From positions 310,001-374,000 of the forward strand of contig JACJYR010000004.1 in assembly GCA_020636005.1 (NCBI GenBank): a stretch of DNA of 64,000 bases, given 5' to 3'. Position numbers and translations under genes: made by a program. The notes under the pieces are model-generated. The model ran no database searches. It saw only the letters and a list, made by a program, of their open reading frames with translations, and was not told where the DNA came from. Shown one piece after another: positions 1 through 8,609 of the stretch. The stretch comes from Lewinellaceae bacterium (GTDB lineage: Bacteria; Bacteroidota; Bacteroidia; Chitinophagales; Saprospiraceae). Every line of letters starts with the position of its first letter. Position 1 is the stretch's first letter.

Positions 1-334
1 GTTTGGCCTTGTTGTCAATTATTGTAAAAGGCTGAAAACCAACAATTTCAACCGATTTTCCAATAATTTACGGACATGAACCTTCGATTTCAAACAGCAC
101 CAATCATGTCGAATAATTAAGTTTACCAACATACTTCATCCTCCCACTTCAAGGTTCAAACTTCATTCCAAGGGGTAAGGATTCAAATTGCCGGCAAAAA
201 AGCCTTACACCAATTACTAATGCCAAAACTGATCAAATATCAAGAAATAACGCAAGACCTGCTGCTAATTTAATATTTACTTTACCCTGGTTGGTTGCCG
301 GGCCTTTTACCTTTACCCAAAAATGATTACAGGC
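1..334. other. Intergenic, no gene recognised
   Basis: AT-rich leader region before the first gene. Both strands are broken by frequent stops and I see no RNA gene, no clear hairpin terminator and no convincing promoter box. It may hold the promoter of the glycerophosphodiesterase gene. Confidence 0.5.
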
Positions 335-1255
335 ATGAAAAATAACAACCCTTGGTTTCGGTTACTTTTGCTCTTGGCGCCACTTTTATTGCCACTTTTA
401 ATATTTGCTCAAACGATGAAAAACCTTCCCTTTGATTGGCAGGGCCACCGGGGCTGCCGTGGCCTGATGCCTGAAAACACTATCCCGGCCTTTCTAAAGG
501 CACTGGATTTTCCCATTTTAACCCTTGAACTGGATCTTGCCGTTTCAAAAGACAATGTCCTCATTATCAGCCATGAGCCCTGGATGTCGCACCAGATTTG
601 CACCAAACCCGATGGTACACCGGTGGACTCACAAGAAGCCATGACCCTGCGAATCAGGGACTTGACCTACGAAGAAATCAAAAAATACGACTGCGGCAGC
701 CGGGGCAACAAGCGTTTTCCGGACCAGCAAAAAATAGCCACTTACAAACCGTCCCTGGAAGAAATGGTCAATGCCGTAAAAAAGGAATGTGAAATGCGCA
801 AGCGGCCCCTGCCCGATTTCAACATAGAAATAAAAAGCGATCCGAAGGGCGATGGCATTTTCACGCCCCTGCCAGAAGATTTTGCCAGCCTTGTTTTGGG
901 CGAATGCAGGCGTTTGGGAATTTTGGATAAAACCTGTATCCAGTCCTTCGATGTGAGGCCCTTGCAGATCATCCATCAAACAGCCCCCGATGTAACCCTG
1001 GCGCTGTTGGTGGAAAACATGGACGGAATTGACGAAAACCTTGAACGGCTAGGCTTTCTACCAAACATATATAGCCCTTATTATTTGCTGCTGCGCAAAA
1101 AGAATATCAAAAAACTGCACGAGAAAGGCATCCGCGTGGTACCCTGGACGGTCAACAGCGTAAAGGCTATGGATCGGCTCCGCCGGAAGGGCGTGGATGG
1201 CATCATCACGGATTATCCCAATTTAATAAAGCAGGCGCTGGGAGAAGGAAAATAA
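335..1255 (+). CDS. Glycerophosphodiester phosphodiesterase family protein
   Basis: Predicted exported enzyme that hydrolyses glycerophosphodiesters to glycerol-3-phosphate and an alcohol. From the ATG at 335 it is 306 residues, with a signal peptide (MKNNNPW, then a Leu-rich core ending in IFAQ). An in-frame ATG at 323 would add four residues. Family hallmarks are visible: GHRG followed by PENT near the mature N-terminus, ELDLAVSKDNVLIISHEP with the metal-binding acids and catalytic His, NIEIK in the middle, and GVDGIITDYP near the C-terminus. It stands alone, with no glycerol-3-phosphate transporter beside it; glycerol kinase lies 15 kb away. The family assignment is firm, the exact substrate is unknown. 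Confidence 0.92.
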   Translation: MKNNNPWFRLLLLLAPLLLPLLIFAQTMKNLPFDWQGHRGCRGLMPENTIPAFLKALDFPILTLELDLAVSKDNVLIISHEPWMSHQICTKPDGTPVDSQEAMTLRIRDLTYEEIKKYDCGSRGNKRFPDQQKIATYKPSLEEMVNAVKKECEMRKRPLPDFNIEIKSDPKGDGIFTPLPEDFASLVLGECRRLGILDKTCIQSFDVRPLQIIHQTAPDVTLALLVENMDGIDENLERLGFLPNIYSPYYLLLRKKNIKKLHEKGIRVVPWTVNSVKAMDRLRRKGVDGIITDYPNLIKQALGEGK

Positions 1256-1377
1256 CCAAAAAGGGCCCTATTTTTACCCTGACTCTGGCTGGGCATGTAC
1301 TCATATTACATACGGGCAAGGTAAATCCCAGAAAGTAACGCTACTATCCCAGCAAAGCTGAAAGTCAATCCGCACCG

Positions 1378-1737
1378 ATGAATATTGAGCAATTCCATAC
1401 TTTTTGCCTTGCAAAAAAAGGCGTCGAAGAAACCTTCCCCTTCGGAGAGGACACCCTTGTATTCAAGGTAATGGGAAAAATGTTTGCCATCACCGGATTG
1501 GATGCAGAGGAGTTCACCGTCAACTTGAAATGTGACCCCGAACGTGCCATCGAATTGCGGGAAACCTACCCGGAGGACATCCAGCCCGGTTGGCACATGA
1601 ACAAAAAACATTGGAATACTGTCCGGTTTGAAACTGGCCTTGACCACTCCCTGCTGATCGAGCTCATCAACCATTCCTATGACCTGATCGTGAAAAGCCT
1701 TCCGAAGAAAGAACAAGAACGACTTCAACAACTTTGA
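1378..1737 (+). CDS. MmcQ/YjbR family protein
   Basis: Small 119-residue protein of the YjbR/MmcQ (CyaY-like fold) family, proposed to bind DNA but of unproven role. The usual features are present: an N-terminal helix, the PFGEDTLVFKVMGKMFAI strand region, and PGWHMNKKHWNTV followed by a C-terminal helix ending HSYDLIVKSLPKK. Length is typical. Its stop codon overlaps the probable TTG start of the following oxidoreductase (TTGA), so the two genes are probably co-transcribed and translationally coupled. Confidence 0.88.
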   Translation: MNIEQFHTFCLAKKGVEETFPFGEDTLVFKVMGKMFAITGLDAEEFTVNLKCDPERAIELRETYPEDIQPGWHMNKKHWNTVRFETGLDHSLLIELINHSYDLIVKSLPKKEQERLQQL

Positions 1738-2837
1738 TTTTGGAACAAAACGACTTAGAAGAATTGGACTTCCTCATAGTCGGCCAGGGGTTGGCCGGAA
1801 CGATGATGGCGCATTTTCTTTTGCAGGAAAACAAACGAATAAAGATCTTAGACCTGCCGATGCGAGGCAGAACGTCCACCATTGCTGCGGGGGTCATCAA
1901 CCCAGTTACCGGGCGGCGGATTGCCAAAAGCTGGCACTTTGAAGTATTGTACGCATTTGCAAAAAAAACCTACCAGGAACTTGAAAATATTTTGGGCATA
2001 ACCCTTTGGAACGACAGGAACATCCTTCGGGCACTGCACAATACTTTCGAGGAAAATGAATGGTACAGGCGCGGGGCATTTCCCGAATATGAAGCTTATT
2101 TTGAAGACAGTGCCGATCTGGAAAATATTTCAAGTAAAATAAAACCCGCCCACGCCTGGGGGGAAATGCGCCATTGTGCCCAGGTAGCCCTGCCCGAGCT
2201 TGTCCGATCCTACAGGCGATGGCTCCAGCGGCAAGGCTTGTTATTGGAAGAAAAATTTGACTACCAAGCAATAGTATTCCAGGATGGGCGGGTACAATAC
2301 AAGCAGTTTTCAGCCTTGAAAATTATTTTTTGCGAAGGCGCAAGAGCCATCGCAAACCCCTATTTCAACTTCCTGCCGTTTGTGCCTACGAAAGGCGAAT
2401 TGCTCATCCTGAAAATACCCGGCGCCGACTTTGAAAAGATAGTGAAGCACCACCTTTTTATCGTGCCTGTCGAACAATGGAATGGAGCAACAATCCCCCA
2501 TCTTTTTTGGGCCGGCTCCACCAGCCGATTTGAATATGCAGATGAACTGCCTTCGGAAGAGCAAAAAAGAAACCTGCTGGATAAGCTGGAAAAAACACTT
2601 AGCGTGCCATTTGAAGTCTTTGAACACCTGGCAGGCATCCGTCCCACCGTTTTTGATAAACGCCCGTTTTCAGGAGTCCATCCTTCGCATGGGCAACTTG
2701 CCATATTTAATGGCCTTGGAACAAAGGGTGCCTCACTTGCTCCCTTTTTCGCCAAACAAATGGCTGACTTTCTATTGGGCAATGGGGAATTAGACAAAGA
2801 GGTCGATATTAAAAGATTTTTAAAAAATGATGGATAG
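1734..2837 (+). CDS. FAD-dependent oxidoreductase (DAO family)
   Basis: 367-residue flavoprotein of the D-amino-acid oxidase / glycine oxidase fold. The N-terminal dinucleotide-binding motif reads LIVGQGLAGTMMAHFLL followed by a strand ending KILD. The stretch STIAAGVINPVTGRR resembles the flavin-contacting segment of this family, and the C-terminal GIRPTVFDKRPFSG and NGLGTKGASLAPFFA resemble its second FAD-contacting region. The likely start is the TTG at 1734 because the coding frame needs residues upstream of the first ATG, which falls inside the FAD motif. It overlaps the YjbR gene. The substrate cannot be read from sequence; no thiamine or tRNA-modification partner is adjacent. Confidence 0.85.
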   Translation: MILEQNDLEELDFLIVGQGLAGTMMAHFLLQENKRIKILDLPMRGRTSTIAAGVINPVTGRRIAKSWHFEVLYAFAKKTYQELENILGITLWNDRNILRALHNTFEENEWYRRGAFPEYEAYFEDSADLENISSKIKPAHAWGEMRHCAQVALPELVRSYRRWLQRQGLLLEEKFDYQAIVFQDGRVQYKQFSALKIIFCEGARAIANPYFNFLPFVPTKGELLILKIPGADFEKIVKHHLFIVPVEQWNGATIPHLFWAGSTSRFEYADELPSEEQKRNLLDKLEKTLSVPFEVFEHLAGIRPTVFDKRPFSGVHPSHGQLAIFNGLGTKGASLAPFFAKQMADFLLGNGELDKEVDIKRFLKNDG

Positions 2838-2872
2838 CATAAATTTGCAGGAAACAAGCACCTCACCGTCAC

Positions 2873-3457
2873 ATGTACGAAAGCCTCTTACAACACGTTT
2901 CCCGCCGTATCCGCCTCGACAAAGCGGAGGAAGACTTTTTTATTTCCGTTATTAAACACCAAAAACTGCGTAAAAAGCAGTTCTTTACGCAAGCCGGAGA
3001 AGTTTGTAAATACAGCGGCTATGTGCTGAAAGGCTGCCTGCGCACCTATGAAGTGGATAAAGATGGGAACGAGCACATATTGCAGTTCAGTATTGAAGAT
3101 TGGTGGGTGGGCGACTTGTACAGTTTTTTTACAGGAACGCCCTCCAGGTATTTTGTGGATGCACTGGAACCAACTGAATTGGCGCTGATTGACCTTGCTT
3201 CCCAGGAACTGCTCTACGAAAAAGTGCCGAAGTTCGAGCGTTATTTCCGGTTATTGGTACAAAATGCCTTTGTTGCCTCCCAGCGCCGGGTCGTTTCCGC
3301 CATTTCTAAACCTGCCGAAGAGCGCTACCTGGAATTCCATAAACGCTACCCCACCCTCGAACAGCGAATCCCCCAGCACCAGATTGCCTCCTACCTTGGC
3401 ATCACACCAGAAAGCCTCAGCCGGATTCGGAAACAACTCTCGAATAGAAAGCCTTAA
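2873..3457 (+). CDS. Crp/Fnr family transcriptional regulator
   Basis: 194-residue regulator with an N-terminal cyclic-nucleotide-binding-like beta-roll (about residues 15-120; GEVCKYSGYVLKGCLRTY resembles the phosphate-cassette region) and a C-terminal winged helix. The recognition helix reads ITPESLSRIRKQL, which carries the E-x-x-S-R pattern that in FNR reads TTGAT half-sites. There is no N-terminal cysteine cluster, so it is not an oxygen-sensing Fe-S FNR; the effector is unknown. A perfect TTGAT-N4-ATCAA site lies 30 bp downstream of its stop, in front of yceI, suggesting it controls that gene. Confidence 0.92.
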   Translation: MYESLLQHVSRRIRLDKAEEDFFISVIKHQKLRKKQFFTQAGEVCKYSGYVLKGCLRTYEVDKDGNEHILQFSIEDWWVGDLYSFFTGTPSRYFVDALEPTELALIDLASQELLYEKVPKFERYFRLLVQNAFVASQRRVVSAISKPAEERYLEFHKRYPTLEQRIPQHQIASYLGITPESLSRIRKQLSNRKP

Positions 3458-3486
3458 CATTCTTTTAAATCTATCCTTCCCATTTC

Positions 3487-3500
3487 TTGATCTACATCAA
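3487..3500 (+). promoter_or_regulatory. Perfect FNR-type operator TTGAT-CTAC-ATCAA
   Basis: An exact FNR/Crp-class palindrome between the regulator gene and yceI. Its centre is about 43 bp upstream of the start site expected from the TAATTTTG box at 3524-3531, close to the -41.5 position used by class II activators. The neighbouring regulator has the matching E-x-x-S-R recognition helix. The link is inferred from position and motif match. Confidence 0.7.
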
Positions 3501-3523
3501 GGAGTTCCGCTTTGTACTTAGGG

Positions 3524-3531
3524 TAATTTTG
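3524..3531 (+). promoter_or_regulatory. Bacteroidota -7 promoter box (TAATTTTG)
   Basis: Exact match to the TAnnTTTG -7 consensus of this phylum, 48 bp before the yceI ATG. No clean -33 TTG lies at normal spacing, which fits an activator-dependent promoter using the FNR-type site at 3487-3500. Confidence 0.6.
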
Positions 3532-3578
3532 CACCATCAATCAACCACTAATATTTGAAAAAATTAAAAGTCTTATTT

Positions 3579-4181
3579 ATGAAAAAAACAAGTTTCTCCT
3601 TCAATTTGCTGGTAGCGGCCATTGCCTTTGCTGGTTTTGCTTTCACTGTTTCCAATACTGTTTCTTACAGCGTGAATACTGCTTCAAGCACCGTTGCCTG
3701 GAAAGGCTACAAGGTGACGGGTGAACACAATGGTAATATCAATCTAAAATCTGGTGCATTGACTTTTGACAACGGTATGCTCACAGGTGGCTCTTTTGAA
3801 ATTGACATGGCATCTATCAAATGCAATGACCTTCAGGGCGAGTGGGCCGACAAACTTGTTGGGCACCTGAAATCTGACGACTTCTTTGGCGTGGAAAAAT
3901 ATCCTACTTCCAAGTTTGTCATCACCAAAGTGGTGTCCAGGGGAACGCCCGGCAGCTACAAAGTGACAGGTAACCTGACCATCAAAGAAACCACAAAAGA
4001 GATAAAGTTCGACGCCAACGTGAGCGAAGAGGCTGGTAATTATGTGGCTACTGCCGACATCAAGGTTGACCGTTCGGAATACAATGTCCGCTATGGTTCG
4101 GGCAGCTTTTTCGACAACTTGGGCGATAAAACCATTTACGACGAGTTCGACATGAGCGTTAAAGTTGTGACCAAAAAATAG
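3579..4181 (+). CDS. yceI: YceI family periplasmic protein
   Basis: YceI proteins are secreted lipocalin-like beta-barrels that bind polyisoprenoids; in this phylum they are often stress-responsive. From the ATG at 3579 the protein is 200 residues with a signal peptide (MKKTSFSFN, then a hydrophobic stretch to about residue 25). An in-frame TTG at 3555 would add eight residues. Typical motifs follow: STVAWKGYKVTGEHNG, GGSFEIDMASIKC, LKSDDFFGVEKYPTSKF, GNLTIKETTKEI and a closing YDEFDMSVK. It has its own promoter and FNR-type operator upstream and a strong terminator downstream, so it is monocistronic and probably controlled by the adjacent Crp/Fnr regulator. Confidence 0.93.
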   Translation: MKKTSFSFNLLVAAIAFAGFAFTVSNTVSYSVNTASSTVAWKGYKVTGEHNGNINLKSGALTFDNGMLTGGSFEIDMASIKCNDLQGEWADKLVGHLKSDDFFGVEKYPTSKFVITKVVSRGTPGSYKVTGNLTIKETTKEIKFDANVSEEAGNYVATADIKVDRSEYNVRYGSGSFFDNLGDKTIYDEFDMSVKVVTKK

Positions 4182-4203
4182 AATGATTGCTGCATGATTA
4201 GCG

Positions 4204-4238
4204 AAAGCCGCTCCTATAAAAGGAGCGGCTTTTTTTTT
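4204..4238 (+). terminator. Rho-independent terminator after yceI
   Basis: Perfect 12-bp stem (AAAGCCGCTCCT / AGGAGCGGCTTT) with a 5-nt loop followed by a T run to 4238, starting 23 bp after the yceI stop. Confidence 0.9.
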
Positions 4239-4290
4239 GGCATGGTCACCTTGAAAACTATAATTGTTACAGAACCCTGCACTTAAAGAT

Positions 4291-4393
4291 CGAAGGAAAA
4301 ATAATCCCGATTTCACATCGGGATTATTTTTTATAAAAACCCTTCCATTGCTGGGGTTTTCAAAATCAAAATGGTGAAGTTATTTTTTCCTCG
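4291..4393 (+). mobile_element. R1 inverted-repeat (MITE-like) element, copy A
   Basis: 103-bp non-coding element bounded by 14-bp imperfect terminal inverted repeats (CGAAGGAAAAATAA at the left, complement of CGAGGAAAAAATAA at the right). It contains a central hairpin (ATAATCCCGAT, loop TTCAC, ATCGGGATTAT) and a conserved tract ending TGGTGAAG. Two further copies lie at 40212-40310 and 55496-55587 in the opposite orientation. I see no clear target-site duplication. It sits between the yceI terminator and the amine oxidase gene. Confidence 0.75.
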
Positions 4394-4495
4394 TTACTAA
4401 ATAGCCTCAGCATGTTGGTTGCCATGCGGGAGAAACCGAGTGCTGGAATTTTCCTTTAAATTAGAAGGGCTACCCCTTATCTTCAAGATAACTGT

Positions 4496-4503
4496 TATAT
4501 TTG
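4496..4503 (+). promoter_or_regulatory. Candidate -7 box (TATATTTG)
   Basis: Exact TAnnTTTG match, 29 bp before the ATG of the amine oxidase gene. No clear -33 TTG at normal spacing. Confidence 0.45.
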
Positions 4504-4531
4504 CCGTCTGCGTCAACAAAAACTGTGTCCC

Positions 4532-5977
4532 ATGAAAAGAAGAAAATTCCTCCGCCAATTGGGCTATTCCGTGCCAGCCTCCCTTGCGTTTCCTGCCATT
4601 ATTTCTTCCTGCAAAAAAGACGATGAAAGCCCCGGTTCGGGCATCCAAAAAGTAGATAAGTTTAAGAATTATGAAATCGTCATTATCGGCGCTGGCGCAG
4701 CAGGCCTTTATACAGGATGGTACCTACAGGAAAGGGGTTTCAAAGTAACCATCCTTGAAGCATCCAGTCAGGTAGGTGGCCGAATAAGGCACCTGTCCGG
4801 TTTTGCTGATTTTGATGTAGAGTTAGGGGCAGAAGAAATACATGGGTCCCTTTCCCCTTGGTACGACATTGTAAAGCAGACTGGTGCGGCCTTTAATACT
4901 GAAACAACCGAGGATTACTTTTACTTTAAGCAGGACTTCGGAAACCCCAATGAAAAATCGCTGAAGAACGAAGCAGAGGCCCTCCAGTACAACGAGTTCA
5001 TCAAAGCCAGGGATTTCATTGACAGGGCCTACCAATGGAGTGGCGCCGATGCCACTGTGGAGCAACAACTTGCTGCGGAAAACCTCTGGGAAATGTTTGG
5101 CGTCGTCAATGGGGTGTTGAGCAACGAGTATGGCACTTCCAATGACCGTCTTAGTTTAAAAGGCTTAGCGGCCGAGGATGCACTGTGGACCGCCGGGGAC
5201 GAAAACTTCCAACTGAAAGACAGGACATTACTATCCGTTTTGGAAACCAAGTTTGCCCCAATAATGAGCAAAGTTGAGTTGAACAGGCAAGTCAAAACCG
5301 TCAACCTGTCCGGCTCGAAAGCCGTTGTCACTGACCAAACGGGCAAGACCTGGCAGGCAGATCGGGTTTTGGTAACGGTACCTTTGAGCATCCTCCGGGA
5401 TGGGGACATCACCTTTATTCCTGCGCTCCCTTCCACCAAACAGGATGCATTTCAAAATATTGGAATGGGTGCCGGGATGAAGGCTGTCTTCAAATTCAGC
5501 CAGCCCTTTTGGGAAGACTTGGATGGCCTGGTGCCAAACCTGGGCTCGATCTTCGGCAACAACGACGTACCGGAAATCTGGGTGTCAAGCTATGGCCGGG
5601 GAAACATCCCGGTTATAACCGCTTTTATCAACGGATTCAAAGCAGAGCAGTTTAGCCAGCAAGGCAGCGGTGCCGCCGGCACCATCCTTTCCCACCTCGA
5701 CAATATTTTTGCCGTGGGGAATGTGGCCTCTTCCAGCTTGCTCCAGAATGGCTCTTACATGATGGATTGGAGCAAGGAGCCTTTCATCCGGGGTGCATAC
5801 TCTTACCCCAAAGTCGGGGGAAGTTTAATATTCAGGAAAGAACTGGCCTCCCCTGTTGAGGAACGGTTGTTCTTTGCTGGCGAGGCTACCCATTTTAAAG
5901 GTCACAGTGGTACCGTTCACGGGGCAATTGAGTCGGGTATCAGGGCAGCCGATGAGATTGAAAAATCAGTCTCCTAG
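4532..5977 (+). CDS. Exported flavin amine oxidase (Tat-type, lipobox)
   Basis: 481-residue flavoprotein of the monoamine/polyamine oxidase superfamily. The N-terminus begins MKRRKFLRQLG, a twin-arginine type signal, and the hydrophobic stretch ends in ISSC, a plausible lipobox, so the mature protein may be a Tat-exported lipoprotein. The FAD motif IIGAGAAGLYTGWYL followed by VTILEASSQVGGRI starts near residue 50; ELGAEEIHG and the C-terminal FFAGEATHFKGHSGTVHGAIESG complete the FAD-binding signature. No operon partner or dedicated electron acceptor is adjacent. Substrate unknown. Export by Tat fits folding with bound FAD before translocation. Confidence 0.85.
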   Translation: MKRRKFLRQLGYSVPASLAFPAIISSCKKDDESPGSGIQKVDKFKNYEIVIIGAGAAGLYTGWYLQERGFKVTILEASSQVGGRIRHLSGFADFDVELGAEEIHGSLSPWYDIVKQTGAAFNTETTEDYFYFKQDFGNPNEKSLKNEAEALQYNEFIKARDFIDRAYQWSGADATVEQQLAAENLWEMFGVVNGVLSNEYGTSNDRLSLKGLAAEDALWTAGDENFQLKDRTLLSVLETKFAPIMSKVELNRQVKTVNLSGSKAVVTDQTGKTWQADRVLVTVPLSILRDGDITFIPALPSTKQDAFQNIGMGAGMKAVFKFSQPFWEDLDGLVPNLGSIFGNNDVPEIWVSSYGRGNIPVITAFINGFKAEQFSQQGSGAAGTILSHLDNIFAVGNVASSSLLQNGSYMMDWSKEPFIRGAYSYPKVGGSLIFRKELASPVEERLFFAGEATHFKGHSGTVHGAIESGIRAADEIEKSVS

Positions 5978-6357
5978 TAAACCAGGTTGATACTTCCTCA
6001 GCCTTCGATTTTATTTTTCCTTCACGGCTACAAGCCTTTTGATTCATAGAATTTTACATTTATTTAAATTAGTGGATATCGTCCAAACTCGCCTTTGTGC
6101 TGAAAATGCCCGAAAAAAAAATCCTTCTTTAGCGTTTTATGCTTAAATTTTGAATTGAAAATACCCATGTAATTCATTGCTGCCCAGCAATTTGAAAAAT
6201 TGGCGAACATTTTGCCTACCGAAAAAGAGAATCGTTCCGCCCCTCCTTCCCCTCAACTTTTCCAATCCAATTCCCCCTCGTTTTCAATCATAAAAAACAA
6301 TAGCTAAAGCTGTTGGATAAGGCAGTACTCGTTGAACTTTTAAAAATCACTCACACT
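5978..6357. other. Intergenic, no gene recognised
   Basis: Spacer before the DUF6089 gene. The only notable item is a lone 13-base match at 6011-6023 (TTATTTTTCCTTC) to the end of the R1 element, without a partner end. No terminator with a proper stem was found after the amine oxidase gene and no TAnnTTTG box is obvious. Confidence 0.4.
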
Positions 6358-7191
6358 ATGAGATTCAAACCCTTACTCATCCTAGGTTTTGCCCTGGCAA
6401 CCTCTTTCTCCAACATCAACGCCCAAAGGAATTATGACATTGGAATTTTCTTTGGTCTCTCCCACTACATGGGCGATTTGCAACGATACCAGTTCGAAAT
6501 ACTGGAAGTCAACCGGGGAGAAGGCATTTATGGCCGCTACAATTTCAGCAACTTATTATCCTTCAAGGCACAATTATACCACGGTGTCATTTCTGGCAGC
6601 GACTCCAATTTTAAATATGACAAAGGCATATTGGACCGGAACCTGAGTTTTCGCTCCAATGTGTACGAAGCTTCGTTCCAATGGGAATTGTCAGTTTTGC
6701 GTTTGGGCGCCAAAAGGCGGCATTGGAACAAGTATCTCCAAAAGTACCTTGTCACCTCCTATGTTTTTGGAGGAGTTGGAGGGTTCTATTTCAACCCCAA
6801 GGCAAAATATGGGGAAGAATGGTACGAACTTCAACCATTAGGCACAGAGGGGCAAGGTATGCCGGGACACAGGGGAAAATACAACCGCCTGCAAGTTTGC
6901 GTCCCCTTTGGGTTTGGCATCAAGATCAACCCGGTCGAACGGGCTACTATTGGGCTGGAATTTGGTTTCAGAAAGACCTTTACTGACTACCTTGACGATG
7001 TAAGTACCGTCTATCCAAATCTTGAAGCCCTAAGTGAGCGGGATCCAATGGCCGCTGCCCTTTCCTGGAGGGGCCAGGAAATTTCAAATGACCCTGCGAC
7101 CAATCCTGCTGGCACCAACCGGGGAAGCGTGAAGTATAAGGACATGTACTTTTTCGGCGGTGTCACCATCGGTTATTACCTGGCCAAATAA
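6358..7191 (+). CDS. DUF6089 family outer-membrane protein
   Basis: 277-residue exported protein from the ATG at 6358 (an in-frame TTG at 6313 would put 15 non-hydrophobic residues before the signal peptide). The signal peptide MRFKPLLILGFALATSF ends near INAQ. The mature start RNYDIGIFFGLSHYMGDLQ, the segments YGRYNFSNLLSFKAQLYHG and VPFGFGIKINPVERATIGLEFG, and the final GGVTIGYYLAK read as alternating beta strands of a small outer-membrane barrel. DUF6089 is largely confined to Bacteroidota and has no established function. Confidence 0.75.
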   Translation: MRFKPLLILGFALATSFSNINAQRNYDIGIFFGLSHYMGDLQRYQFEILEVNRGEGIYGRYNFSNLLSFKAQLYHGVISGSDSNFKYDKGILDRNLSFRSNVYEASFQWELSVLRLGAKRRHWNKYLQKYLVTSYVFGGVGGFYFNPKAKYGEEWYELQPLGTEGQGMPGHRGKYNRLQVCVPFGFGIKINPVERATIGLEFGFRKTFTDYLDDVSTVYPNLEALSERDPMAAALSWRGQEISNDPATNPAGTNRGSVKYKDMYFFGGVTIGYYLAK

Positions 7192-7535
7192 AATTTACCA
7201 AAGAGACGCTTTCTTCATTATAGCATGACTGTCCTGTCCAGAAAGTCCCCACTTCATGCAACTCTGGCCAAGGATTGGGGAAGAAAAAAAATCTTAGAAA
7301 AATATCTATTTATTCTTTTTGGAACGGTTTTGAATATTATCTTTGCAGCGAAAGAGAGCGAATTTATTTGATCCTAAACTGACCATCCAAGATTCCGATC
7401 TTATTTTTCCCTACAAATCCTATCCCGGATTTTTCTGCATTAGAGTTTCCTACCCATGAGCGCTATTGAAAGCGCCTTATCCTACCCCGTTGCGGGGTAA
7501 TTTCAATTTTTCGTAACCGACTAAACACATCCGTA
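7192..7535. other. Intergenic with a candidate promoter
   Basis: Spacer between the DUF6089 and beta-helix genes. It carries a promoter-like pair at 7318-7345 and, at 7371-7383, a 13-base match to the sequence flanking R1 copy B (GATCCTAAACTGA). Nothing else is recognised; the remaining 150 bases would be a long untranslated leader. Confidence 0.4.
7318..7345 (+). promoter_or_regulatory. Candidate promoter (TTTG, 16 bp, TATCTTTG)
   Basis: TTTG at 7318-7321 and an exact TAnnTTTG box at 7338-7345, spaced slightly shorter than the usual Bacteroidota range. It points at the beta-helix gene about 190 bp downstream. Confidence 0.5.
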
Positions 7536-8513
7536 TTGAAAACGACTATGCTACTAGTCTTGCAACTGGTCATTATTTGCCAGGCAAGCGCTCAAATCAT
7601 TTATGTCCGCCAAGGCGGAACCGGGAATGGGACATCTTGGTCTAATGCAACTGGTAACCTGAATGCCGCACTGCAACAGGCTTCCGAAGGCACTCAAATT
7701 TGGGTAGCTAAAGGCACCTACCTGCCAACTGAAAACTCCGACCGTAAAATATCTTTTGAGGTACCCAATGGAGTCCAGGTTTTCGGAGGTTTTGCCGGTA
7801 ATGAAACTTCCCTCGCACTTCGTCAGCCTGAAGTCAACCTTACCATCCTATCCGGCGAAATTGGAGAACCTGGAATTGCCGACAACTCCTACTCAATAGT
7901 AATCATGGACAAAGTAAACGGAAATACCATCCTTGATGGGTTCTCCATTACAGCTGGCAATGCCAACAGCGATGTCCAGGAAATCAACCGCACCCGCTGT
8001 GGCGGTGGCCTTTATATTAAAGGTGAAAACGGCGCTGCCAGTCCAATCATCAAAAATTGCGTCTTCACCGGCAATATGGGCCGCGATGGCGCTGCTGTTT
8101 ACAACAACGGCAGGAACGGCGAATGCAACCCCACATTCATCAATTGTACTTTCTCCAACAACGAGGCAGGACTTGACGGTGGGGCGATGTACAACGATGG
8201 CCGCATGAACGGCAAAAGCAATCCTACCCTCAGCAACTGCCTGTTTGAAAGAAACATGGGCACTTATGGCGGGGCAATCTGCAATGCTACCGAATCAGGC
8301 TCCTGCAACCTGACCCTCGAAAACTGCACTTTCAGGGAAAATGCCGCATACCTTCGGGGCGGGGCGGTTTTCAGCATGAACGGTGACCAGAAATGCTTTA
8401 CCGAAATTTCAGACTGTAACTTTGTAAATAATTATCCAGACGACCAGAACATGGTCTTCACCAGCACCCAGGGTCGCCACGATGCTTTTGACATTAAGCG
8501 CAGCGAACCTTGA
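7536..8513 (+). CDS. Exported right-handed beta-helix protein
   Basis: 325-residue secreted protein with a signal peptide ending ASAQ and the opening typical of polymorphic-outer-membrane-like beta-helix proteins (IYVRQGGTGNGTSWSNA, then GVQVFGGFAGNET). The body holds repeated coils of the pattern NPTFINCTFSNNEAG and NPTLSNCLFERNMG, each with GGA(M/I/V) turns. The TTG at 7536 keeps a lysine before the hydrophobic core; an ATG at 7548 is the alternative. Unlike many relatives it ends shortly after the helix (DIKRSEP) and lacks a recognisable C-terminal type IX sorting domain, so it may be periplasmic or truncated. Function unknown. Confidence 0.8.
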   Translation: MKTTMLLVLQLVIICQASAQIIYVRQGGTGNGTSWSNATGNLNAALQQASEGTQIWVAKGTYLPTENSDRKISFEVPNGVQVFGGFAGNETSLALRQPEVNLTILSGEIGEPGIADNSYSIVIMDKVNGNTILDGFSITAGNANSDVQEINRTRCGGGLYIKGENGAASPIIKNCVFTGNMGRDGAAVYNNGRNGECNPTFINCTFSNNEAGLDGGAMYNDGRMNGKSNPTLSNCLFERNMGTYGGAICNATESGSCNLTLENCTFRENAAYLRGGAVFSMNGDQKCFTEISDCNFVNNYPDDQNMVFTSTQGRHDAFDIKRSEP

Positions 8514-8609
8514 TAGGAACAACACTATTGGAACAACCTTGCGGAACAAACAAAACCAACTTTAGAGCGGCTCGCCAGCAATGTTCGTTCCACGCAATCC
8601 AGATTTGAG

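Noticed and set aside
6011..6023. Fourth copy of R1
   Set aside because: Only 13 bases match one end; no body or second end follows within 150 bp.
7371..7415. R1 remnant before the beta-helix gene
   Set aside because: A 13-base match is to the flank of copy B and not to the element itself; the following TTATTTTTCC is AT-rich and could be chance.
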